A DNA stretch of 64,000 nt from Valencia hispanica. Its lineage: Eukaryota > Chordata > Actinopteri > Cyprinodontiformes > Valenciidae. The notes under the pieces are model-generated. The model had not been told where the DNA came from. It worked only from the letters and a program-made list of their open reading frames with translations, and ran no database searches. The position numbers and the translations under genes are program-made. Location: the NCBI GenBank assembly GCA_963556495.2, contig OY747704.1:7400501-7464500 (forward strand), written 5' to 3'. Positions 31,803 through 42,733 of the stretch are shown here, piece by piece; position 1 is the first letter of the stretch; each line of letters starts with the position of its first letter.

Positions 31803-32150
31803 CTACCGGTGGAATATTCCAGCCACCAATTCTCCGAGAAACGGTGTTACAGCTGCAATCAGCGGGAGAATTCCTCCCGTCTGGGTTTTCAATGTCTGTC
31901 GTTTGCGCTTTAACCCCACCTTCCAATCAGCCAACAGCCTGAGGATTTTTTTCTGCTTGTTAAGTCTGTTGTATTGTGTTTTGGACAGCTTGATGTTCCC
32001 TTTCAGCACATTTAAAGCAATCTCGCACAAGGTTTGTAGAAAGTCGGGAGAACAATGAGTTAGGATATCTTTACGTCTCTGGGGTGTGGAATGAAAAAGA
32101 GCCCCTAGTAACGGCGCATTTCTTTTTATGCGTGCCGGCAGGTTGGTCAC
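31803..32150 (-). CDS. Small Polinton protein with hydrophobic GG-LPL tail
   Basis: 115 residues, open. Its ATG overlaps the stop of the ATPase gene (ATGA, 32147-32150), and its stop lies 9 bases before the next start. The N-terminus includes APLLGALFHSTPQRRKDILT, the middle is basic (LNKQKKILRLLADW, then KVGLKRKRQTLK), and the C-terminus is hydrophobic (GGILPLIAAVTPFLGELVAG). This small protein is recurrent between the ATPase and capsid-type genes in animal Polintons. Its role is not established; a membrane- or capsid-associated virion component is plausible from the tail. Confidence 0.65.
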   Translation of the reverse strand: MTNLPARIKRNAPLLGALFHSTPQRRKDILTHCSPDFLQTLCEIALNVLKGNIKLSKTQYNRLNKQKKILRLLADWKVGLKRKRQTLKTQTGGILPLIAAVTPFLGELVAGIFHR

Positions 32151-32840
32151 TTGTTCTTAGCTATGTAAACAGCCGGCCACTGTCCAGGAAGTAAACCTGT
32201 CCTGAGCCTGTATTGGTCTGGTGTGTCAGGGGTTAGGTCCACACATAAATAGCCGTGTGGTTGGCTCGTAGCATCTTCAAAACTCTCCATGAAAAAGGGT
32301 TTCTGTCCAGGGAAAATTTGACGGGCTAAATTTGCTACCTGCAATCTGTCACGTGGGTTTTTAAACAAGACCATATAATTACAATTAAGACTGATAGTTC
32401 GAGTATGTTTCCCCTTGAGAAACACATTCTGAGTCAACATCATAACGCTCATGTTTCTATGGTGTCGATATTGCGTGAATATTTTCACGACCTCTGGATG
32501 CTCAGCTGCTTGAAAGTACATAATCGAGAATCAATAGATGCGATTGATCTGGGGGGAATAAAACATCCTCTTCAAAGGAATGAGGCAATCCTTCGATGAA
32601 TTTAATTGTTTTATTAATCTTCATCAACTCCGTATACAATGGTTGGAATGAAGTGTAGATCCAAACAATATTTTCAGGTACAGAATCCATCACATGTAGA
32701 CAATTAATCAAAACATTGTTTACAAAAAAAGACTTCCCACAGCCACTCGGGCCTACCACAAGACTTGAAAAAGGAGTTTTAAATCTTGGGTCAAAGTTAA
32801 TCGCTTCCAGTTCACCCTGACACTGCATTTTTCCCCTCAA
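32147..32840 (-). pseudogene. Genome-packaging ATPase (FtsK/HerA-like), frameshifted
   Basis: The A32-like ATPase pumps viral DNA into the capsid. The ATG at 32838-32840 overlaps the polymerase stop (ATGA). The N-terminal half (to about 32520) has PFSSLVVGPSGCGKSFFVNN with a complete Walker A (GPSGCGKS) and the strand leading to Walker B (HLLILD). The frame is lost exactly there, so the acidic Walker B residues are disrupted. The remainder continues in another frame from about 32515: VVKIFTQYRHHRNMSVMMLT with the sensor-like MLTQN, then YMVLFKNPRDRLQ and the PFFMESFEDAT block, ending at 32147. With the shift in the nucleotide-binding site, no full ATPase can be made. Confidence 0.92.
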
Positions 32841-35800
32841 AAACCAAATGGTAGCTTCGTTCCGTCTGGGAACCCATTTTTATCACGTTTGATGGAATGC
32901 TGCGGTGCTTTGAGTACCTCACCTCTCTCACCACCCAGGAAACCGTCAACAAGTCCTGTCATTGTATCAAAATTCACCCTTTCACAGCATTCTATGGTTC
33001 GCGATATCCCCTTTGCTCTCATCACAACTTTGCTTTGTCTGATACGAGTAACTCTTTGGCCCTGCGGCAACAAACTCCTGAATGGTGTCCCCTGGTGGGA
33101 GCTCATTTGTCAAGTCACCCAAATAGCTACCTGTCGGCAGAGAGCTCTCGCCTTCACGCACAACATAGATCACACTGTCTGTGTCAAGGTAGAGTACACG
33201 TTCTTGGAGCTGGTGTAGGTATCGGAATAACTCTAGTCGTGCGTAAGCTGTTGGCAATGCGGCAACGAACACATTGGTGGTTTTGTTAGGGGGCGTTACA
33301 CAGTTTTTGTTGTACTTCCATTGAATCATGACCATCTTGGGGTTCAGAAAGCTGAAGTATGTCACCACGAACTTCCCTGAAAACTGGAACTCAAAAAACT
33401 TGTCAGGGTGTTTAATGATTGAGGTTTGGGTTTGGTCATTTTTTTGAGCAAACTTCGCCCAAAGCGAATTCAAACACAGCTTGGCTACTTGACGTTTTGC
33501 CGGGTTTACTTAAATTTTTTCAGGGTCTAACTCTACACCCTGATTCACCATGAAATCCTGGATGTATTTCTGTCTGTCCTCCTCACTCTCTACACCCCTG
33601 GGATAACCTGAAGCTTCCTGCTTGGTCTTCAAAAAGGAGTTGACAGACTTTGCAAAGATCTGATCACTATGCTGCTCAAAGTGCCACACCTCAATGATCT
33701 GATCGATTCTGTAGCTGTGTGAAAGGGCTTCTTTAACCTCTTCAGACACCCATACACCTGTTAAAGCTCTCTCAGTGTCAGTGTGGGTGCAACTATGTGT
33801 CTGATTGTTCTCCAATGCACATGTGCGACAGAGGGTGAATACAAGCTTTCCATGCTCTGTTCTGAATGGTAGAATGGGGAAATAAAGACCACGAGGTGGT
33901 GAAATGACTGCTTTGATAAATCCATAATAATTTCTAAGATCATCAAAGTTTTCCCTGATTATGATCGGGTGCCCTACAGGAAAGCTTTTCGTCTTCTGAA
34001 CAAATGGGTAAAGACTACACACGTCCTGGTAAAGAACCTGCTCACCGGGGGCTGCAGAGTACCTCAACCTGACTGCACATGTACGCCCTCCAAAAAGCGC
34101 TTCATGGGGGGTAAGTGGTGCAGGAGCCTGGTAGGTCATCATGAACAGCTTCACATCAGTGTTACTCTTTTTCATTTCTTCCCACACATGTTCCCACATT
34201 ACCTCTATACCGTACACAGTCCTCACCACATGCTCCCTCTCCATGGTCGCAGCGTAGAGCTGCCCATAAGGCACACCGGTCAATGGACTCTCAGCTGTTG
34301 GATAGCGACAGGTGCTGCAGCCATGATGCTCACAGCCATGGAACTCAAACCCTATTTTACGCTCCCCTACCTCCAGGTAACCATCTAAAAAGTATGATCC
34401 AATCTTTTTCTCACCACCCCTTAGAGCATGCTGTATTCCAACATTCCTTGTATGTGCAACACATTCCAACCACTCAATGGAAGCTGTGGAAAACTTTTTA
34501 AACTGTTCGCTGTAGTCTGTCGGTGAAGGAACAGCGAGAGTGTCCGCCTTCAGATGATTACTTTGAAACACTTTCATACAAGCACTTGCGATGGTGATCC
34601 TGTTAAAAGGGTCAATCTCACTGTCATTAAAAAACTCCTGAAGAAAACTTGTACATCCTTGTAGGAGTATCTCCACATCATTCTTACAGTAAAAGAGAGC
34701 CTCCTTTTTAAAGTCAAACACGCCCTTGCTAACCTCAGCGTACCATGTATAGAATTCCTTAGCATTTTACTAAGCTTCATGGCAAGGAAAGATAGGCTGT
34801 CAATGAACCTCAAACCGTAATCAGGATCAGTAATGCCCAGAATTTTACACCCTTGCATAATGATGTCAGGATTTAAACCCATCTCCGTCATTGCATTCAG
34901 AAGAAGGTTGGAATCAAAAGCTCTAGCATTATGGGCTACACACGTGTAATTCCGACAGCCTGGCCTCCTGATTTCACGAATAAACTCGCGAATACAATCA
35001 CTGCCGTAGGCTGACCACTCCTCACCAGATGTGGACTTTGAACAGATCAGAAATGGAACATGCTCACCCTGCGCACCAGGGAAAGTTTCAATATCGTAAA
35101 AAATCACCTTCTCACTTATTTCGGTATCGACAGAACATGTCTGGATATAACATTTATGGTCTGATGCTTGCTGGTCCTTGTCAAGCTTACCCCCACAAAT
35201 CCTACACTTCTTCCCTTGACACACATGCTTCTTGCCTGTTGTGAGACTCTGGTTATAGTTTAACCCACAGTTGGGACATTTCTTCACCTGATCACAATGA
35301 CTGACCATCACACGCGCCCTGGGTATTAGCTCAGGTACTTTATGTCTATTGTAACATGTCTGGTTCTTACAATATCTGTTACAGTCATGACAAAGAATCG
35401 GATTTGTAACCCCCTGAGCACACGCTGCATCGTTGCAGACAGCGCACGAACCTTTGCATACATGATTGTATTTATGTCCTATAGGATCGAAACAGTAGTG
35501 GCAAATATCCCGAGCCCCTATAAAACCCTTCAAGTTTTTGATCCCGTAGTAATGGTCTCGGAAGTGCAATAGAAAAACAGTCCTGCTTCGGTCCTCAAAG
35601 TCGGTCTGAATCTTCCCTAGAGCTCTCTCTCCCTCACTTCTGATAAAAGCAACTATTTTTCTTTTCAACAACTTCTCAAATTTGTGGATATCGCCTGATC
35701 TGACGGGGGTGTGTTCTGAAAGGCCTGCACGCTGTTGCAACTCTCTACCGAGCTGTATAGCCGCATCGGAGCCGAGGCTAGGGTCTGCCACACAGGCTAA

Positions 35801-36314
35801 GCTAATAGCAAAACACAGTTTATCATCTCGATCATTGTTCACAATATATAGGTGCCGTCTCTTCTTATGTATCAGATCACAATCGAGAGACATTTCGGCT
35901 TTTCGTCTAGCTCCCCCGCTAAGATCACGCACTGTTTGAATTACAAACTCCAAACGCTCTGTTGAGGCTATTTCGGCATTGGATTGCATAATCTAAAAAC
36001 TTTTCGAACTGCTCCATGACGTTACTCCCCCCTTCATCGACAGAGAAAGTCATGCTGCGAGACACGCCGGGTCCATTAACCTCTATCTGCACAATATCGT
36101 TAGTGTTAACCAGCGGTGTCACCCGGTCTGATAAACCCCTGAGCATATTCATTATATGATTATGAAATTCATACGGACACGGATGATCACCCTCAGGCCG
36201 TACAAAGTTGTGTCGGATCTCTATGTTATTGAATTCGTCACGTACACTGATCTGAAATTCTTCATCTTCCTGACTAGACGGTTGAGGACAATTTAGCTCC
36301 TGTGAGTCATTCAT
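32837..36314 (-). pseudogene. Protein-primed family B DNA polymerase, multiply disrupted
   Basis: This is the replicative polymerase with 3'-5' exonuclease. The likely start is the ATG at 36312-36314 (MNDSQELNCPQ). About 110 codons later there is a frame slip near 35985. The 471-codon frame 35989-34574 carries a D-x2-LCF segment (Cys about residue 59 counted from 35989), a later DHYYGIK, and a Cys-rich region with many CxxC pairs (residues 163-280). Exo I is YDIETF (299-302) and Exo II is HNARAFDS. A second slip near 34750-34775 leads to Exo III (FYCKNDVEIL) and polymerase motif A (YQDVCSLYPF). A TAA at 33510-33512 precedes motif B (NSLWAKF) and motif C (YLDTDSVIYV). A third slip near 33030-33060 precedes the C-terminus (APQHSIKRDKNGFP). 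No intact enzyme is possible. Confidence 0.95.
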
Positions 36315-36954
36315 AGTGACTGGTTGATGTTGCGTTATTTAAACATACGATCAAAAAAAAAGGACATGAAAAAAACATTCAGAGTCAGACAATACACAAG
36401 CTGGAGAAGCTCCAGACAGTCTCACTGTTAATTGAAGTAGCAAGGCTGGCGCTGTGCAGATCCGCTGAGATCAAATTGGAGACACCACTACAGCTTCCGG
36501 CATCAATCACGATCTATGATAAAGCACAGGTAAAAGTCAAGAATATAATAAAATAAATAAAAATACGGTAATACCCTTATCTAAACAGTCAACATAATTT
36601 AACAAACAGTAAACTCACCTCAGAGCGGAGTTTCGCGTTGTAACAATCCCCAGCGCCTTTTTCCCGCTCCAGCCCGAAACCAGCTCAGAGCAGCAACTGG
36701 AGTTGAGCGATACTTCTAGCTGTAACAGAGTATGTATGCTATGGTGAATCTATCGATAAGCCAGCAGCGAATCCAGCTTGGTGCTATGAAACATCCGTAG
36801 ACGATCGCACAATTGCGAGCTAGAAAACATTTACTCACCTCGCTCCAAACCGATAATACAGGTCGCCGATGTGAAGATTTCTTGAAGTCGTTGTGAAGTT
36901 GATCTCACCGCTGAACCCGTAACTCCAGCTCTTAGCAGGGGAAGCTCGGGATTC
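36315..36954 (-). promoter_or_regulatory. Minus-arm leader region with splice-donor-like sites
   Basis: This 640-bp stretch lies between the right TIR and the polymerase start and has no clear gene. On the minus strand there are two good donor-like sites, GAG|GTGAGTAA near 36835 and GAG|GTGAGTTT near 36620. An acceptor-like CAACCAG lies a few bases before the polymerase ATG. An open frame running out of the TIR (36835-37044) ends at the first donor. A spliced 5' leader from the TIR promoter to the polymerase is possible but untested. Confidence 0.35.
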
Positions 36955-38711
36955 AGGACTCAGCTCTGATGCGGTCTGACAATGACGCAGGCTTTTGGGA
37001 TTCCCCTCGACTGAAATCGCTGTTTTCTTTGTTCGTCGCAGCACCGCGCTCCGTGTCCTTAAGGTCGGATTGTTGAATGAGGTCTTTCCAGCATGCTGTA
37101 GAGATTAACTGTTTTCTACATCCTTTTATACAAGTAAATACCGTGCGGTGAGCACTACCCAAACCGGTTTGCTTGACTTGCGGACGTAGGTGAAGTCAGG
37201 GGCGTGATAAATACAGCGAATACAAAGCAGAGCAGGGGCATGTCAAACGCCGATTGGTGGACTGTTTTTTATCAGTAACTTTAGTAGTTTGGTAGATTTC
37301 TTATTTCCAGCTTAAAGCAACCAGGTTTAAAGTGATGTTTTTTTATCCTTATCTGTTTTTAAAGACTGTGCAATGGTGCATTTTTAAAATCAACAAAAGG
37401 ATGAGCATCTGCTTCAACATAGCTGTGGGTGAATAAATTCTCTTTTTAGTGCTCTTACAAGTTTAATTTATCATGGTTGAATTGTTAGAATCAGATGTAA
37501 TGGTGTCTCTAGAGTGTTGGAGCTAATGTGATTTTACATTAAAGTCAGGAAGCTAAAAAGCACCTTTTAACTGTTTAAAATAAAAATAGAATGCTCAAGG
37601 AGCCATGTTGAGACAGAGCCCAGACCGTATATTATTAAAGGGACTTGTTCGGACATGTTCTGATGACACTGAGGAGTTAGATTCAAACCATTGGGGGCGC
37701 TATTTATACTATAGGCTGTAATGTTAATTTTGAACCACTGGAGGGAGGTATTTTCACAATTTGGTGTAATACTATTTATTGGGCCACTAGGGGGAGCCAT
37801 TTTTACATTTGCATGTAATTTTAATTTTGAACCACTAGAAGGAGGTATTTTCACATTTGGGTGTAATGTTACTTTGATCCACTAGAGGGAGCCAATTATA
37901 CAATAGGCTGTTATATTAATTTTGAACCACTAGAGGGAGGTATTTTCACAATTTGGTGTAATACTATTTATTGGGGCACTAGGGGGAGCCATTTTTACAT
38001 ATGCATGTAATTTTAATTTTGAACCACTAGAGGGAGGTATTTTCACATTTGGGTGTAATGTTACTTTGATCCACTAGAGGGAGCCAATTATACAATAGGC
38101 TGCTATATTAATTTTGAACCACTAGAGGGAGGTATTTTCACATTTGGGTGTAATGTTAATTTTGAACCACTAGAGGGAGGTATTTATATATTTTGGTGTA
38201 ATACTATTTATTGGGCCACTAAGGGGAGCCAATTATACAATAGGCTGCTATATTAATTTTGAACCACTAGAGGAAGGTATTTTCACATTTGGGTGTAATG
38301 TTACTTTGATCAGCTAGAGGGAGCCATTTTTACATTTTGGTGTAATACTATTTATTGGGCCACTAGGGGGAGGTATTTATATATTTTGGATCCGGAACCG
38401 GAAGGGGCCGGGGTCACCGGAACCGGAAAGGGGTTTTGACAGGGGTATGGTCTATTTTGACAAGTGGGCGTGGTTACCGATAGGGGCGGGGCATGCTTTG
38501 ACAGGTGTGGTGCCACAAAAAGGGCCTTGTCCTACAACCAAGAGGGGCGTGTCAACCGGAAGGGACGTGACCTATATTGACAGGTGGATGTGGCAATCGG
38601 AAGGGGTGTGGCCTAATCTGACAGCTCATTTGCATTGTGACAGATGGGCGTGGCAACCAGAAGGGGTGTGGCCTAATCTGACAGCTCATTTGCATTTTGA
38701 CAGGTGGGCGT
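36955..38711 (-). repeat. Polinton right terminal inverted repeat
   Basis: This is the reverse complement of 23768-25317, with the same three layers. The inner promoter part is 36955-37660, the ~48-bp minisatellite is 37685-38375 (about 15 units, so more than at the left), and the outer GC-rich tract is about 38385-38711. The outer tract ends in two tandem ~60-bp units, each containing 'ggcctaatctgacagctcat' (38609-38630 and 38669-38690). The left end retains only one such unit. An open frame through these units (38447-38734) is a by-product of the repeat, not a gene. Confidence 0.9.
37121..37130 (-). promoter_or_regulatory. TATA box of right TIR promoter
   Basis: On the minus strand this reads TATAAAAGGA, the inverted equivalent of 25109-25118 in the left TIR. 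It points toward the polymerase arm, about 810 bp upstream of the polymerase ATG. Confidence 0.5.
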
Positions 38712-41700
38712 CAGGAGTGGAGCCTGATAACTAAAAGATCTGCCTCCCATTCTACTTTTAGAAAATCCAAGGAACTACAAGTAAACCTGCAGTCTGAGAG
38801 CGAAGTGCTCTGTTGGGAACATATTAAACAATTAGATCTCTGATGTATGATGGAGCTTGAATATTAAAGGCTTTGTATTTTAGAAGGAGGATCTTAAATT
38901 CTGTTCTGATTTAACAGGGAGCCAATGAAGGGAAGCAAAACAGGAGAAATGTGATCTCTCTTTTTAATATTCATCAGAACTCTTGCTGCCGCATTTTGGA
39001 TCAACTGAAGGCTTTTAATGGCATTTTGTGGACTACCTGATAGTAAAGAATTACAGTAGCCCAGCCTTGAGGTAACAAATGCATGGACTAGTTTCTCAGC
39101 ATCAATCCTGGGCGTTTCTAATTTTAGCAATATTCCGGAGGAATAAGAAAGAAATCCTAGAAACCTGTTTAATATGGGATTTAAATGTCAAGTCTTGGTC
39201 AAAAATTACGCCAAGGCTCTTTACGTTATTACTGGGGGCCAATTTAATGCCATTCAGATGAAGTGATTGACTTAGCAGTTTCTTTTTTAGAACGTCTGGT
39301 CCAAAGACAACAACTTCTGTCTTGTCAGAATTTAAGAGCAAAAAGTTTAGAGTTATCCATGGTTTTTATGTCTTCCAGACATGCCTGTAATCTACCTAAC
39401 TGACTGGGTTCATCAGGATTTATGGATAAATACAGTTGTGTATCATCGGTATAGCTGTGGAAATTTATCCAATGCTGTCTAATGATTTTACCAATTGGGA
39501 GCATATATATGGTGAAAAGAATTGGTCCAAGCACAGAACCCTGTGGAACTCCACAAGTAGCCCTTGAGTGTAAAGAAGATTTATCATTTAGATGAGAAGC
39601 TGGAATCTATCAGACAAATATAATTTAAACCAGCCTAGTGCTGTTCCTTTGATCCCTGCAACATGTTCAAGCCTTTCTAAGAGAATATTGTGATCGACTG
39701 TGTCAAAAGCAGCACTGAGATCTAACAAAACCAGAACAGACACCAGTCCATTACCTGAGGCCATGAGAATATCATTAGTAACCTTCACCAGTGCTGTTTC
39801 AATTCAATTCAATTCAATTCAAAATTACTTTTTTAATCCCAAAGGGAAATTAAATGTTGTTGTAACTCATTATGCAAGTTCTTTCAAAGATTTGTTTGTA
39901 GATGCTGATGGCTGTGGGTAGGGATGATCTCTTGTAGCGCTCTGCAGATCTGAAGAAGCCTCTGACTGAAGACGCTCTGTAGTTGTATGACAGTCTGATG
40001 TAGAGGATGCTCTGGATCTATGGCGTCTTCTTTTCAACTCATCAGGGTTTTGTGGCTGTAGTTGAGGTATTATTTGAGCTTTTGTAATGTTAATCAGCTG
40101 CTGCCAGTGATATGAGCTATAATACCTGACGGAAACTCTTCAAACAGGATGCTATTGATTAGATGCTCACAGACTTGATTAGCAACAATTTTCTCAAGGA
40201 CTTTGTATAAGAAAAGAAGGTTAGATAGGTCTGTAATTCACTAAGTCATCTTGATCAACGAAAGTTTTCTTGAGTAAAGGTTTAATTACAGCTATTCTAA
40301 ATTCCTGTGGTACGTATCCATTTACTAAGGATAGATTCATCATATCCAAAATGGGGCCAGGAACCAAATGGAACACTTCCTTAAATAATTTGGTTGGGAT
40401 TGGGTCCAACATACAAGTTGAAGGTTTAGATGAGGTTAGTATTTTCGATAATTCCGAAAGCTCGACTGAATCAAAACAGCTTAAACACAAAGGAGGTTTT
40501 ATAGTTCTTTCCGATACTGCCTCATTTACTGAGGAAGAAGTAATCATGTTTGGGAGGATGCCAATGATTTTATTTTTAATAGAATTAATTTTATTTATGA
40601 AGAATCCCATATATCATCACTGCTAAGAGGTGGGGGAATAGTTGGCTCAACAGAGCTATGACTCGGTGTAAGTTTGGCAACTGTACTAAAAAGAAACTTG
40701 GGAATGTTTTAATTGGCCTCTATTAATGATGAAAAATATGCTGTTCTAGTTTGTCGAAGGGTCTTTTTATTTTATTTTATTTATTTATTTATTTTTATAC
40801 AGCAGTAGACTGTTATTCCAGGTTAAATATGAATCCTCTAGATGTGTAGAGCGCCATTTTCTCTCCAACTTCCTAGTATTCTGCTTTAAAGTTTGCAACT
40901 CTGCGTTAAACCAAGGAGTCAGCCTCCTATGGCTAGCCACTTTCTTTTTTAAGGGGGCTACACTATCTAATGCCAAACGCAATGAGGAAGTAACGCTGTG
41001 AACCAGACCATCAATTTCTCAAGGGTTAGAGATGGAATTGCTGCCATCCACTGTGTTACTCTGAGACACTGAGGAAAGTAAGAATGGAACTGATTCTTTA
41101 AAAATTGTTACAGCATTGTCTGATAAAGCTCTACTATAATGAAATTTTCTTTCAGATTTAAGATGGTCAGTTAAAGTAAATTCAAAAGTTATCAAGAAGT
41201 GGTCAGACAGGACCGGGATATGTCGGTGGACTGTTATTTCATCACACTCAATACCGTATGTCAGTACAAGGTCCAAAGTGTGTTTACCCGAGTGGGTGCA
41301 TCCCTGTACTTTTTGAATAAAGCCAATTGAGTCTAAAATAGCATTAAAGGCTGCATTTAAACTGTTGCTTTCAGTGTCCACATGAATATTGAAGTCCCCG
41401 CTATAATGACCCTATAAGTATTTCATACTAAATCAAAAAAAAAAAATTTGAGATCTGATCCAAGAATTGAGAGTAAGGGCCTGGTGGACGATACAAAACA
41501 ACGAACAAAAATGGTCTTAATGTTTTGCAACTTGGATGAGGAAAATTAAGGGTTAGATGTTCAAAAGAACTGTAGCTATTAATTGGTCTGGGATTAATTA
41601 GCAAATCAGAACGAAACATGGTTGCGACTCCTCCTCCTCGCCCAGTACTTCTAAAAATGTGAAAATTTAAATTATTGGAAGGAGTTGACTCATTTATACT

Positions 41701-42378
41701 GACATAATTCTCCTGCTGCAACCAGGTTTCTGTGAGATAAAACAAATCAATGTGATTATCACAAATCAAGTCATTTACTAACAAAGTCTTTGAAGAGAGA
41801 GATCTTATAATTAATAAACCACATTTAATAGATTTATTTTTCTGTTCAGTCAAAGTCGTATTTATTTTTATGAGATTTCCATGATTTGCTTTTGTTGGCT
41901 TAACTTTTAATCCATTTAATTTTGACCGTGGGCAAGACAATGTTTCTATAGGGTAATGGGTGGGTAACAGTACAGAAGCAGCAGAGAGGTGGGTTAAACT
42001 ACGACTCTGCTTCCTGGTCTGGACCCTGGGTTGTCAGTGTTATTGGAGGACTAACAAATTCGGCCATGTTCCTAGAAAGAAGAGCTGCTCCATCCAAAGT
42101 GGGATGGATGCCGTCTCTCCGGATCAGCCTAGGTTTTCCCCAAAATGTTCCCCAGTTATCAATGTAGCCCACATCGTTTGCAGGACACCACCCAGACAAC
42201 CATTGATGGAATGACAGCATGCGGCTAAACATGTCGTGTGTGTTTTAGTGTGCTTGTGTGTTAAAATAACTTAGAAAGGCCTCAGCACAGAGAAAATAAG
42301 ATCGATTCAAGAGAGTCTGAACACCAAACAGCTCCAAGGAGGGCAACAGCGACAACAGGAAATGACGCAATACGGCTT
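38712..42378 (-). mobile_element. LINE family A, 3'-truncated copy with broken ORFs
   Basis: This is a minus-strand copy of the element at 51392-56340. It begins at the Polinton edge inside the C-terminal coding region, so its 3' tail is missing. ORF2 pieces include the endonuclease at 41428-41940 ([12 protein letters not shown] with the catalytic Glu), later parts at 40221-41381, and RT pieces at 38894-39788 ([20 protein letters not shown] motif A; the YADD block reads HSYTDDTQLY here). A ~300-bp foreign insertion lies at 39801-40103 and a T-rich expansion at about 40768-40797. ORF1 is mostly deleted: only its last ~75 codons (41999-42232, with the DGIHP esterase block) remain before the leader at 42240-42378. 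Confidence 0.85.
39801..40103 (-). mobile_element. LINE/SINE 3' end inserted in the family A LINE
   Basis: A ~300-bp insertion interrupts the LINE RT region, as shown by comparison with 53290-53310. Read on the minus strand it ends in tandem TTGAA units, preceded by 'atttccctttgggattaa', the usual 3' end of several fish LINEs and their SINEs. No coding content was identified. Confidence 0.7.
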
Positions 42379-42733
42379 ACCCCATCACAGATCTGTCCTG
42401 TTTCAGAGAGAATCTCTTTCATGTTTATCCTAAGGACCCCCAGAGCCCCGGGTGGACCAGCGCAGGGCTGACCGCATCCCACAAGAGAGGAGCAGAGGAG
42501 AACCCCAGAAGAAACATCCAGCGGCTACTATGCAGGAGCAGTGACGAGCCCACGAGCCTGTCCATGGACCTGGAAAGTCAGGGCCCAGGGGCGCCCCACA
42601 CCCCAGCAGGGACCCGACCAGGGATCAAACGCCGGTCGCCACGCGCCGCTGCCACGTGCCGCTGCCACCCCAGGCCAATTCCCACCGCCAACACCCATAT
42701 ACATACACATACACATGTGTGTGTATATATATA
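42379..42733. other. Short GC-rich spacer without gene
   Basis: The 355 bp between two LINE copies contain GC-rich, Pro/Arg-coding-like sequence with no recognisable domain. Possibly LINE leader sequence; unassigned. Confidence 0.3.

Larger units (their letters stand above)
23768..38711. mobile_element. Maverick/Polinton (adintovirus-like) endogenous element
   Basis: A ~14.9 kb unit bounded by long TIRs. It encodes the hallmark set: protein-primed family B DNA polymerase, retrovirus-type integrase with chromodomain, FtsK/HerA-like packaging ATPase, adenain-like cysteine protease, hexon-like major capsid and penton-like minor capsid. Size and gene set fit animal Polintons, also described as adintoviruses. 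Genes lie in two convergent arms meeting at about 31065-31109. Integrase, the larger Cys/His protein and three small virion-type proteins are open. Polymerase, ATPase and both capsid proteins are broken, and only the C-terminal end of the protease remains, so the copy is not autonomous. No 6-bp target duplication is visible. The left end appears about 70 bp shorter than the right, so that end is probably trimmed. Confidence 0.93.

Noticed and set aside
38447..38734. 95-codon ORF with DRWAWQPEGVWPNL repeats
   Set aside because: The repeats are the tandem TIR-end units read in one frame. The ORF runs past the Polinton edge into LINE sequence.
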